NCBI RefSeq assembly: GCF_002575655.3 | Contig: NC_053035.3 | Location: 91,413,322-91,477,321, forward strand | DNA from: Aegilops tauschii subsp. strangulata | Taxonomy: Eukaryota; Streptophyta; Magnoliopsida; Poales; Poaceae | DNA: 64,000 nt | Direction of reading: 5' to 3' | In this document: one piece after another, positions 54,035 to 64,000 of the stretch | Layout: the number at the start of each line of letters is the position of its first letter | How positions within the stretch are numbered: the stretch's first letter is position 1 | The notes under the pieces: generated by a model | Told to the model about the DNA's origin: nothing | Database searches by the model: none | The model's input: only the letters and a program-made list of their open reading frames with translations | Translations under genes and position numbers: made by a program

Positions 54035-56408
54035 TCACATATGAGGAGTTAGGATAGCATATGGATAAGCAGAGAAATTCTTCGAGGACTTATGAACATA
54101 ATGGTTAGAAGAATAATGCTCATATTCATAGCCCTTAGCTCTTCCCTGCGAAACAGAGTTGTTAGCACGATGATAATCATATGAGGACTTTGATCCTTTT
54201 GAGGAATTTGATCCACGTGAGGAATTTGGTCCGTATGAGGACTTGGATCCATATGAAGAATTTGATCTGGGGTTCCCATTCTTCACTGGTGGTGTCATGA
54301 TGACATTCACCTGAAGATTTTCAAGGCACCTTTTGGGAACCCAGATTTTCTTCACAGGGGAACCGTTCCTGCAGTTAGTGCCAACATATCTAGCAAATAC
54401 TTCACCATTCTGATTTTTGAACAGTTTATAGTTGGAGTCAAATGACTCATCAGAAGAATGAGGAGATTCACATGTAAAGCCAGATAAGTTAGATGGATCA
54501 ACTGGAGGTCTCTTTACAGCAACCCATGAGGTTTTGGGGTACTGCTCAGGCTTCCAATATGTACCATCAGCATTGAGTTTCCTCTCAAAGGCAACACCCT
54601 CTTTCCTAGGGTTCCTGTTGAGGATCTGCTTTTTAAGCACATCACAAAGAGTGTGATGCCCTTTGAGGCTTTTGTACATGCCTATCATGTACAATTCCTT
54701 CAGCCCTGCATCATCAGTGATACTAGCAATGTCCTCAGATGAGGAATTAGTGATAGCAGAGACAGTTGAAGAATTTGTAGCATTAGCAGCATTTGAACAT
54801 TCAGGTGAAGAATTAGCAGATTCAAGCATGGAGGAACAAATTTTTCCTGAGAAGCGCTGATTTGTTGAGCAAGCAATGAGTCGCGCTCCTTCTGAAGATC
54901 TTCATAACTCACTCTTAGCTTTTCAAGATCTTGCTTTCTCTGAAGAAATTCATAAGAAAGCTTCTCATGATCAGATAAGAGAGTGTTATGATGACCTTGA
55001 AGGTTGTCAAACCTAGACTGAAGTCTCTGAAGATTTTCAGTTAAGGTTTTAGTGCGATCTATTTCTTCACCCAACATATCATCACTTTTGTCTAGCATAT
55101 TTTGAACCTTTTCAAAAGCCTTTTGTTGTTTCACAGCAATATTAGCAAGTTTAGAGTAGCTGGGCTTGAGGTTTTCATCAGATTCATTCTCACTTGATTC
55201 AAAGGAGGTATATTTGAGTACCTTGGCACCCTTTGCCATGAAGCAATAGGTGGGAGCGTAGTCATCATTGTCTTCATCAGCCTTGTTGGTGGAGCCACTT
55301 TCTTCAGAGTTGAAGATAGACTTGCTGACGAATGCAGTAGCGAGAGCTAGACTCGCCACACCAGACTCGGACTCCTCATATGCCTCCTCTTCCTCATGTT
55401 CCTCAGATTCAGCCTCAGAGTCCATTTCCTTGCCAATGAATGCCCGCGCCTTCTTGGAGCTGCTCTTCTTGTGAGATGAAGACTTCGAAGATTTTGATGA
55501 TGAAGACTTTGAAGATTTCTTTTTCTTCTACGCATCATCTGAACTGTAATCCTTGTATTTTTGTGACACAGCCTCTTCTTGTAGTCACTGGATGAGGAAT
55601 CATTGCTCCTTGAGGGTTTTCCAAAGCGACAACGTCTTGAGAACTTCTGAAATTTCTTCACGAGCAGTGCTAGTTCATGGCTCAGTTCTTCAGGATCACC
55701 AAGGCTGCTGCCAGAATCTTCATCTTCAGATTCAGACACTGCCTTAGCCTTCAGGGCACGTGATCTGCCATAGCTCGAACCATAGAGATCTCTCTTCTCA
55801 GCAAGTTGGAACTCATGAGTATTTAGCCTCTCAAGGATATCAGCGGGATCAAGTGACTTGTAGTCAGCACGCTCTTGTATCATCAGTGCCAGAGTATCAA
55901 ATGAGGAATCAAGCGATCTCAGCAACTTCTTCACCACCTCATGGTCGGTGATATCAGTGGCACCAAGTGCTTGAAGCTCATTTGAGATGTCAGTGAGGCG
56001 ATCGAAGGTTTGTTGAACATTTTCATTGTCGATTCTTTTGAAGCGGTTGAAGAGATTGCGAAGAACATCAACTCGAGAGTCACACTGTGTTGAGACTCCT
56101 TCATTGACTTTGGACAGCCTATCCCAGATAAGCTTAGCAGTTTCCAAAGCACTCACTCTTCCATACTGTCCTTTGCTCAGATGACCACATATGATATTCT
56201 TCGCTTGAGAATCGAGTTGCTTGAATGTCTTCACATCAGCAGCATTCAGAGAAGGTGTGACTGAGGGAACACCATTTTCCACAACATACCAGAGATCGTT
56301 ATCAATTGCCTCAAGATGCATTCACATCTTATTCTTCCAGTAGGGGTAGTCCGTCCCATCGAAGGTAGGACACCCAGCAGAGACCTTGATCATACCTGCA
56401 GTCGACAT
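54035..56408 (-). pseudogene. Maximus-type gag, degenerate
   Basis: Starts at the ATG 56408-56406 (MSTAGMIKVSAGCPTFDGTD), with a TGA at codon 29 (56324-56322). The frame then resumes at 56321-55347 with a Copia gag (UBN2-like) domain (QLDSQAKNIICGHLSKGQYG, ANNIL-like segments, RFKRIDNENVQQTFDRLTDI). A frameshift near 55510 leads to 55425-54700: acidic and coiled-coil-rich sequence (NLQRLQSRFDNLQGHHNTLL). Another shift leads to 54829-54035, Ser/Asn-rich with a GSNSSKGSKSSYD-type low-complexity tail. The usual CCHC knuckle is not readable. Role: capsid protein packaging element RNA. Inactive. Confidence 0.82.
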
Positions 56409-56461
56409 AACTAAAACTCCAGGCGGTTAAACCAAAATCACACAGAACAAGGGAGTACCTC

Positions 56462-56473
56462 GCTCTGATACCA
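56462..56473 (-). promoter_or_regulatory. Primer-binding site (initiator-Met tRNA)
   Basis: On the - strand TGGTATCAGAGC lies two bases inside the 5' LTR (ends at 56476). It is an exact match to the standard initiator-Met tRNA primer site of plant Copia elements. Confidence 0.93.
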
Positions 56474-56475
56474 AA

Positions 56476-57974
56476 TGAAAGTGCGTTATATCGACTAGAG
56501 GGGGGGTGAATATGCGATTTTTATGAATTCTTCACTGAGGAATTTGCGGGTGAGGAAATTCCTTAGTGAAGAACTACTTGCAACGGAATAAGTACTCAAA
56601 ATTAAACATAACAGAGCACAAGCATGGTCATCATGATGAGATGAAGACAAGCACAGAGTACAGAAAGCGTAAGCACATGATAACACAAGATGAAGACAAA
56701 CAGACTGAAGAAATAGAACTGAGGAAATTGAGAAAGTCTTCAGTCAAAGTCTTCAAACACATATATGAACAAGTGCACAACATGGTTATAAGGAAATGAA
56801 AGAGTTGAGGAAATAGAACCAGTAAGCTTGGTGAAGACAATGATTTGGTAGACCAGTTCCAACTGTTGTCTCAGTTGTATGTCTTGTTGGAGCAGCTAGG
56901 TATTTAAACCTGAGGACACACAGTCCCGGACACACAGTCCTCACCGTATTCTCCTTGAGATAAGGTCACACAGACCTTGCCCAATCACTCGTGGTAAGTC
57001 TTCAGGCGACTTCCAAACCTTCACAGACTCGGTCACTCGGTGATCCACAATTCCTCTTGGATGCTCTAGACCATGACGCCTAACCGTCTGGAAGAAGCAC
57101 AGTCTTCAAAGGTAACAAGCGTCGGATCCACGCAGGATCAATCTCTTCAGTGATGCTCAATCACTTTGGGTTTGTAGGGGTTTGGGTTTGGGTTTTCCTC
57201 ACTCGATGATTTTCGCTCAAAGTCCTTGGAGGATGGGATGCTCTCAAATGACAAGTGTCGGTTTCTCTCGGAGCAGCCAACTAGCTAGTGGTTGTAGGGG
57301 GCGACTATTTATAGCCTAGGGAGCAGCCCGACATGATAAAACATAAATGCCCTTCAATGATATGACCGTTAGGTGGGTAGATATTTTGGGACAGCTGGCA
57401 CAAGTCACAACAACGGTCGGAAATTTGAGTATCAAATTCCTCAGGGCTATCATGTTCCTCACTGTGTAGGCAATCCGCACTGGCGAATTCTTAACTCCTC
57501 AGTCAGAACAAATTCCTCAGAGACCAGAAGAACTTCGTCTCTGTCACTGAAGAAATTGACTGAACTGTATGAGATTTCCAATGGCTTCACTCGAAGGGAT
57601 TGGTAGGTGTAGGATTTTGAGTTGAGCATCACTTGGAAATTTTTCCTTAGTATTTCCTCGACCCCCTTTAACAGTACGGTGTTTCCTATGACTCAAGAAA
57701 GAGAAAATGAAACTATGAAAACAAAAGTCTTCACGCTTCATGTTCCTCGAATGAATACCAAGTCTTCAAGGTCACACCAATTTCTTCACTTTCAAGGTCT
57801 TCAGAAATCCAAAGTCTTCAGTCGAAGAACTTCATTTTTAGGGGCCAACTTTCTCTGTAAATATCAAACTCCTCATGGACTTATAGACCCGTGTACACTC
57901 ACAAACGCATCAGTCCCTGAACCTATAAGTCTTCAATACACCAAAATCACTAAGGGGCACTAGATGCACTTACA
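56476..57974 (-). repeat. 5' LTR of the Maximus-type element
   Basis: 1499 bp, pairs with 34732-36235 with about 40 visible substitutions plus a 12-base indel near 57806. Contains the - strand TATAAATA at about 57306-57313. Confidence 0.92.
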
Positions 57975-58325
57975 ATCTCCCCCTTTTTGGTGATTGATGA
58001 CAATATAGGTTAAGTTTTCAACGGGGATAAACATATGAAGTGTAAATACTGATATTGAGGAATTTGATTGCAAGATATAGAAGAACTCCCCCTGAAGATG
58101 TGCATAGTGAGGAATTTGCTTTTGAAGCAATGCACACTTGAAGAGTTGAATCATGGAGATCTCCCCCTATATCTTGTAATTCATACACGCATTTGACATA
58201 TAATATGAAGAATATCAAACTCCTCATGGACTTATAGACCTGTGTACACTCACAAACGCATCAGTCCATTAACCTATAAGTCTTCAATACACCAAAATCA
58301 CTAAGGGGCACTAGATGCACTTACA
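57975..58325 (-). repeat. Scar: internal 3' end joined to a 115-bp LTR stub
   Basis: 57975-58213 copies the polypurine tract and adjacent internal region (like 36236-36473). 58211-58325 copies only the first 115 bp of the LTR (like 36121-36235). They meet at a shared AAT. The outer TSD follows immediately, so this stub is the true outer end of the insertion. Confidence 0.9.
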
Positions 58326-58330
58326 ATGAT
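58326..58330. repeat. Target-site duplication ATGAT (right)
   Basis: Matches 34727-34731. Angela 1 sequence GGCCATATCATATC resumes at 58331. Confidence 0.93.
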
Positions 58331-58963
58331 GGCCATATCATATCACTTATATTGATTGCATGTGATGTTTATCCTTTATGCATCTTATTTTGCTTAGTTC
58401 GGCGGTAGCATTATAAGATGATCTCTCACTAAATTTCAAGGTACAAGTGTTCTCCCTGAGTATGCACCATTGCGAAAGTTCGTCGTGCCGAGACACCACG
58501 TGATGATCGGGTCTGATAAGCTCTACGTTCACATACAATGGGTGCAAGCCAGTTTTGCACACGTAGAATACTCGGGTTAAACTTGACGAGCCTAGCATAT
58601 GCAGATATGGCCTCGGAACACTGAGACCGAAAGGTCGAGCGTGAATCATATAGTTGATATGATCAACATAGTGATGTTCACCATTGAAAACTACTCCATC
58701 TCACGTGATGACCGGACATGGTTTAGTTGATATGGATCACGTGATCATTTAGATGACTAGAGGGATGTCTATCTAAGTGGGAGTTCTTAAGTAATATGAT
58801 TAAATTGAACTTTAATTTATCATGAACTTAGTCCTGATAGTATTTGCATAACTATGTTGTAGATCAATAGCTCGCGATGTAGCTCCCCGTTTATTTTTGA
58901 TATGTTCCTAAAGAAAACTAAGTTGAAAGATGATAGTAGCAATGATGCGGACTAGGTCCGTGA
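58331..58963 (+). mobile_element. Angela element 1, internal part resumed
   Basis: Continuation of the leader and the very start of gag (AGTTGAAAGATGATAGTAGC near 58921), alignable with 45436-46060 of Angela 2. Interrupted by the solo LTR. Confidence 0.88.
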
Positions 58964-58968
58964 TCCGA
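58964..58968. repeat. Target-site duplication TCCGA (left)
   Basis: TCCGA recurs at 61599-61603, bordering the solo LTR exactly. Confidence 0.9.
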
Positions 58969-61598
58969 TGTAACATCCCAAATTTTCAATTTGGAATTTT
59001 ATACATTAGATCATCATGCGTATCATACTTTATTGCATTTTGATTTGCGATCCTAGAAATTCCACGCAACTTAAGGACCCACGGAGAGAGTTGGGGATTT
59101 CATTATTTTCATATTTGGGTTTTCTCAAATTTTGAAAATAGGATCATTTGTTTTTATTATTTTTCTCTCCGAAAATATTTCATATCAAAATATATGAGAG
59201 GGGATAAAATGACTTCTCCACAAAGAATGAAATATTTGAGGAAAAAATATTGAAAACAAATATTGGATTTATTGGATTTTATTTGAATTAGGAAAAATAC
59301 GCGTTTTTTAAAATTGCATTTAGGCCCCAAATAAATGTTCATCTTGCCCGGTTTGATTTTAGAAGTCAGGGAAAATTTATTTCGGGATTTCTGGAGTCCG
59401 TTTAGTATTTCTTTTATTTGTTTTTCTGCGCGAAATTATTTAAAAAAATAATAATCGCGAAACCGACTTTGGTCCGTGTTCGGCCAGGACTCTGCCTGGC
59501 CAGGCCTTTATAAGGCGCCGCCTTGGCCCCAATAGCCCAAGCCACCGAAACCCTAACCCTAAGCCCGACCCGCCGCCGCCGTCGCGTGCCGCCGCCGTTG
59601 CCCGATCCGCCGCCCGCCGACCCCGCCGCCTCGCCGGAGTCGCCCCGCCGCCCCCTCGCCGGAGGTAGCCGTCGCCGGCGATTTTCCTCGAGAAAACCGT
59701 TCGGTTTTCCCGTCCGGTTTTTCGTTCGGTTTTATATATAAAAAAACTAGATCTGTTTTTTTCGGTTTAGTTTATTTAGCGAACACTTGTTCGTTCGTTC
59801 GTTTTAACGAACGGTTTTCGTTTTTTTTTCACAGACAGCGAACGTTCGTTAGTTAGCCTGTTCGTCAGTTTTTCTTTTTCTTGGATTTTCCGCGATTATT
59901 TCTGATCGCGATTTCTGATCTCTTTTTTGTTTTAGTATAACTTTTCGCTCGTTTATCGGAATCAGGCGATTCAAGCGCCTAGAGTTTCATCTCGAAACCC
60001 TCTTTCCTTTTAACCAACTCAAACAAGTTTTTGCTACTGTAAAATTTGACTTAAGTCCAGATTAGTAAACGAAGTTTGTTTCTTTCGCCGTTTGAGTTTC
60101 GTTGCTTCGTTCGATTTGGTTCTTTTTGCAAACTGGAGTTCTTAAGTTGAACTTTCTGGTTAGATCTCTTATTTCGAGTTTTACCCGTGCACCCTTGCTT
60201 GATTGCTTATGTATGTATTGTTTGTTTGCGATAGAGTACCCGGAGTGCGAAGCGTGCTACTACGAGTCTCTAGGTTTCACGGATCATCAACAAGGCAAGT
60301 AACACTTTGATCATACTTTTCATTACCCAGTTTTTATGCATTAGTTTCAACCCTCAAACATTGCATGGTTAGGATCTGAATAACATGTGGGTTTTGGGAA
60401 GTAGATGAGGTAGTACCTATTGCCATGTTTATTATCAAACCCTTGGGAGTTACTTCTACGTTTGCTTATATTGCTATGCTATGCACGTAGACGTGGATTG
60501 GGTTTGAGTGAATTTTCCATGACAGATGTGAGATTGTTAATTAATGGTTCAACTTAAGGTGGCTACTTAAATAAACAACTGGGTGGATTGAGGCACCTGG
60601 AGAACCCAGTGTTGCCTGTATTTTTGGATATCCCGGAGTACCCGTGTGATCATCCTATGGACACCACCTAGACTCAAAGGGATCATGAGATTATTCATGC
60701 TAGAAACTTCCGTGTGCAGCCACAAGCTATTATGGGCTCTAGCATAGTTGAGTAGGTTACATGACCTCTTGAAGAGGTGGGCTAGCAGATGTAGGGGAAA
60801 GTAGGTGTAACTGTCCAGCCGGAGTAAAGAGTAGTGTTTCTGAAAGACTGTGTCTCGGTCATCCGTTTCTCAAACACCTTGTAGTGCGAGAAATCAAGCG
60901 GAGGCGACCGAGTCTTGTGGGGAAGAGTGCGCAAACCTCTGCAAAGTCTACAATCTAATCATGGTTAGCAGTGTCCCCGGTTATGGACATCTTGAGTATC
61001 TAGTTCTTGGATTATCATGTGAATCTCATCATCATGTTACTTAATTTAATTTGATTGGGTTAATCACGTTCTTAATTGGGATTGAGTTGGAGGTACCTTC
61101 TCAATGTTTAACAACCACCATGATAGTTAAATAAAATTTATTCCTTTGTGGTAGGGAAAAATTGGCTTTTCGCAAAACTGTAACCATAGAGCTTTCCACC
61201 AGCCAAATATGCATGTAGTGATAGTATTATTCTGTTCATTACTCTCTATGTGTTACATTGCCAGCATATTCCATGTGCTGACCCGTTTTCGGGCTGCAAC
61301 GTACCATGTTGCAGACTTTTCAGACGACGAGTAAGGAGCCTTAGGTCGTGGTCTTATACTCAGTGATGCCGTTGGAGTTGATGGACTCACTTTATCTTCC
61401 AAGCCTTCCGCTGTTATCGTTTTTAGATGGCCTTAAGCCATATTTATTTGTATTGAGTTCTCTTGAACTATTCAATGTAATAAGTGTGTGATTGCTACTC
61501 TGTTATAAATCCTTCAAAGTATTGTGCGTGTCAGCATTACCGATCCAGGGATGACACTGATGCACGGAGACTAGACTGTTTGAGGTCTGGTCGCTACA
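58969..61598 (+). mobile_element. Solo LTR, 2.63 kb, family unassigned
   Basis: Begins TGTAACATCCC and ends ...GGTCGCTACA (TG...CA) with a 5-bp TSD and no internal domain, primer site or second LTR. This is the product of LTR-LTR recombination. It contains TTTATAA at 59507-59513 followed by a CCG-rich leader, a plausible LTR promoter and transcript start in + orientation. Small frames inside (59523-59741, 60102-60302) have no recognised domain. Orientation is inferred from the TATA box. A large Gypsy-type parent is likely. Confidence 0.82.
59505..59525 (+). promoter_or_regulatory. TATA box of the solo LTR
   Basis: CCTTTATAAGGCGCCGCC precedes a GC-rich leader. Typical core promoter arrangement, not tested. 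Confidence 0.5.
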
Positions 61599-61603
61599 TC
61601 CGA
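61599..61603. repeat. Target-site duplication TCCGA (right)
   Basis: Second copy of the solo LTR target duplication. Angela gag sequence GGATTATCCTCATTG follows. Confidence 0.9.
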
Positions 61604-62265
61604 GGATTATCCTCATTGCTGCATAGAAGAATTATGTCCTTGATGCACCGCTAGGTGACGGACCTATTGCAGGAGTAGATGCAGACATTATGAACGTTTG
61701 ACAAAGCTCGGTATGATGACTACTTGATAGTTTAGTGCACCATGCTTTACGTCTTAGAACCGGGACTTCAAAAAACATTTTGAGCGCCACGGAGCATATA
61801 TGATATTCCAAGAGTTGAAATTGGTATTTCATACTCATGCCCGGTTCAAGAGGTATGAGACCTCTGACAGTACTTTGCCTACAAGATGGAGGAGAATAGC
61901 TCAACCAGTGAGCATGTGCTCAGATTGTTTGGGTACTACAATTGCTTGAATCAAGTGGGAGTTAATCTTCCAGATAAGATAGTAATTGACAAAATTCTCT
62001 AGTGACTATCACCAAGTTACCAGAACTTCGTGATGAACTATAATATGCAAGGGATAACGTAAACGATTCCCAAGCTCTTCGCGATACTGAAATCGGCGAA
62101 GGTAGAAATCAAGAAAAAACATCAAGTGTTGATGGTTGACAAGACCACTAGTTTCAAGTAAAAGGGCTAGGGAAAGAAAGGGAACTTCAAGAAGAATGGC
62201 AAGCAAGTTGCCACTCCCGTGAAGAAGCCCAAAGCTAGGCCTAAGCCTGAAACTGAGTGCTTCTA
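61604..62265 (+). pseudogene. Angela element 1 gag fragment, degenerate
   Basis: Aligns by eye with 46072-46739 of Angela 2 (capsid domain up to the first residues of the zinc knuckle, GAGTGCTTCTA). Many in-frame stops and small indels are present, and it is much more decayed than Angela 2. It ends where the Gypsy-type LTR begins. The missing 3' part should lie right of the window. Confidence 0.88.
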
Positions 62266-63779
62266 TGATACGTCTCCGTCGTATCTATAATTTTTGATTG
62301 TTCCATGCCAATATTCTACAACTTTCATATACTTTTGGCAACTTTTTACTTTTTTGGGACTAACATATTGATCTAGTGCCCAGTGCCAGTTCCTGTTTGT
62401 TGCATGTTTTATGTTTCGTAGAAACCCCATATCAAACGGAATCCAAACGGGACAAAAATGGACGGAGAATATTTTTGAAATATTTGGAAAATATGGGCAG
62501 AAGAATCAATGTGAGACGGTGCCTGAGGGGGGCACGAGGCAGGGGGGCGCGCATGCCCCCCTCGTGGGCCACCCGTAAGGCGGTTGCTGCTCTTGTTTGG
62601 CCGCAAGGAAGCTAATTTTCGGAGAAAAATCTGGGCGAAGGTTTCAATCCAATCGGAGTTACGGATCTCCATATATATACGAAACGGTGAAAGGGCAGAG
62701 ACGGGAGAACGCAGAAACAGAGAGAGACAGAGAGACAGATCCAATCTCGGAGGGGCTCTCGCCCCTTCCATGCCATGGAGGCCAAGGACCATAGGGGAAA
62801 CCCTTCTCCCATCTAGGGAGGAGGTCAAGGAAGAAGAAGAAGGAGGGCCCCCCTCTCCCCCTCTCTTCCGGTGGCGCCGGAACGCCGCCGGGGCCATCAT
62901 CATCACCGCGATCTTTACAAACACCTACGCCATCTTCACCAACATCTCCATCACCTTCCCCCCTCTATCTACATCGGTCCACTCTCCCGCAACCCGCTGT
63001 ACCCTCTACTTTAACATGGTGCTTTATGCTTCATATTATCATCCAATGATGTGTCGCCATCCTATGATGTCTGAGTAGATTTTCATTGTCCTATCGGTGG
63101 TTGATGAATTGCTATGATTGATTTAATTTGCTTGTGGTTATGTTGCTGTCCTTTGGTGCCCATCATATGAGCGCGCGCGTGGATCACACCATAGGGTTAG
63201 TTGTATGTTGATAGGACTATGTATTGGAGGGCAAGAGTGATAGAAGCTTCAACCTAGCATAGAAATTGATGCATACGGGATTGAAGGGGGACCAATATAT
63301 CTTAATGCTATGGTTGGGTTTTACCTTAATGAACGTTAGTAGTTGCGGACGCTTGCTAATAGTTCCAATCATAAGTGCATAGAATTCCAAGTCAGGGATG
63401 ACATGCTAGCAGTGGCCTCTCCCACATAAAACTTGCTATCGGTCTAGTAAAGTGGTCAATTGCTTAGGGACAATTTTGCAACTCCTACCACCACTTTTCC
63501 ACACTCGCTATACTAACTTTATTGTGTCTTAATCTAAACAGCCCCTACTTTTTATTTACGCACTCTTTATTATCTTGCAAACCTATCCAAAAACACCTAC
63601 AAAGTACTTCTAGTTTCATACTTGTTCTAGGTAAAGCGAACGTTAAGCGTGCGTAGAGTTGTATCGGTGGTCGATAGAACATGAGGGAATATTTGTTCTA
63701 CCTTTAGCTCCTCGTTGGATTCGACACTCTTACTTATCGAAAGAGGCTACAATTGATCCCCTATACTTGTGGGTTATCA
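62266..63779 (+). mobile_element. Gypsy-type element, 5' LTR (Sabrina-like?)
   Basis: 1514 bp, TGATACGTCTCCGTCGTATC...GTGGGTTATCA, followed by a primer site and a gag start. The end form TGATAC...TATCA and overall sequence resemble Triticeae Gypsy families such as Sabrina/WHAM. The family name is from memory. ATATATATAC at 62671-62680 may be its TATA box. Left flank TTCTA should be the TSD; its partner is outside the window. Confidence 0.8.
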
Positions 63780-63790
63780 AGACCTTTTTC

Positions 63791-63808
63791 TGGCGCCGTT
63801 GCCGGGGA
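63791..63808 (+). promoter_or_regulatory. Primer-binding site (Asp tRNA-type)
   Basis: TGGCGCCGTTGCCGGGGA, 11 bases after the LTR, is complementary to the 3' end of plant tRNA-Asp including CCA. This primer is common in Gypsy elements and supports the superfamily call. Confidence 0.85.
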
Positions 63809-63903
63809 GCAATAGCGTGGGGTGAATATTCTCGTGTGTGCTTGTTTGCTTTATCACTAAGTAATTTTTATTTGCTGTTCTTAGTTGTTCTTTGTCTTTA
63901 GTT

Positions 63904-64000
63904 ATGGATATGGAACACGAAATACCAAAAAAATTAGGTGTACTTGCTACTTATGGAGATGGGGAACCTCCTAAAACCCTCGATGATCATTATGTGAAAG
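63904..64000 (+). CDS. Gag N-terminus of the Gypsy-type element, partial
   Basis: Open frame from the ATG at 63904 to the window end (begins MDMEHEIPKKLGVLATYGDG, 32 codons), about 95 bases after the primer site, where Gypsy gag is expected. The start could also be the second ATG two codons on. It is cut by the window edge, so intactness is unknown. Confidence 0.6.
   Translation, partial: MDMEHEIPKKLGVLATYGDGEPPKTLDDHYVK

Larger units (their letters stand above)
34732..58325 (-). mobile_element. Maximus/SIRE-type Copia element, nested host
   Basis: Element on the - strand bounded by the 5-bp TSD ATGAT. In its own 5' to 3' order it has: a scar segment (58325-57975), 5' LTR (57974-56476), primer-binding site, gag, protease, integrase, RT/RNase H split by Angela 2, an extra coding region (40.5-36.75 kb), polypurine tract and 3' LTR (36235-34732). 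Gag-protease-integrase-RT order is diagnostic of Copia. The extra 3' region is typical of the SIRE/Maximus lineage. The two LTRs differ at roughly 40 positions of 1500 counted by eye, so the insertion is clearly older than Angela 2. All frames carry lesions. Confidence 0.88.

Noticed and set aside
59540..59565. Telomere-like AACCCTAACCCTAAG
   Set aside because: Only two units, inside a GC-rich leader of the solo LTR; such motifs are common in plant 5' leaders.

Overview
This is a grass nuclear genome window, almost certainly from wheat or a close Triticeae relative. The evidence is the repeat content: long-LTR Copia elements of Angela/WIS and Maximus type nested in one another, Stowaway miniature elements with CTCCCTCCGT ends, and spliced plant genes lying in TE-rich DNA. 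There are no bacterial genes, operons, CRISPR arrays, or tRNA or rRNA genes that I can see. All family names come from recognition by eye, without a database search.

Layout. Bases 1-6031 are non-genic and hold a PIF/Harbinger-type miniature element, a 1.1 kb non-LTR retroposon with a 15-bp target-site duplication, and low-complexity DNA. A four-exon gene for a GT90 (CAP10/DUF821, Rumi-like) glycosyltransferase lies on the + strand at 6032-7849. Degenerate non-LTR debris follows (8.2-11.3 kb). Two complete 18-exon cullin-1 genes lie head-to-tail on the - strand at 12874-18172 and 21789-28264. They have identical exon structure and encode 746 and 744 residues. Each should be the scaffold of an SCF (SKP1-cullin-F-box) ubiquitin ligase. 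Stowaway elements sit in their introns and in the spacer between them.

From 28.8 kb to the end the window is transposon. A 5'-truncated LINE is inserted in a Stowaway element (28789-31143). After it comes a nest. An Angela-type Copia element (left LTR 32295-34036, internal part continuing to 62265) was invaded by a Maximus/SIRE-type Copia element on the - strand (34732-58325, TSD ATGAT). That element was invaded in its reverse transcriptase by a second Angela (42997-51735, TSD CTTTT). The first Angela was also hit by a 2.6 kb solo LTR (58969-61598, TSD TCCGA) and by a Gypsy-type element that runs off the window (from 62266).

Points most worth a second look: the Maximus-type element carries a 3.7 kb extra coding region 3' of pol with what looks like its own TATA box, leader and intron; its right end shows a tandem-element/deletion scar; the second cullin gene has a 29-bp duplication that copies a 3' splice site; and the young Angela copy has a single reading frame broken only by two stop codons, plus an altered protease motif.
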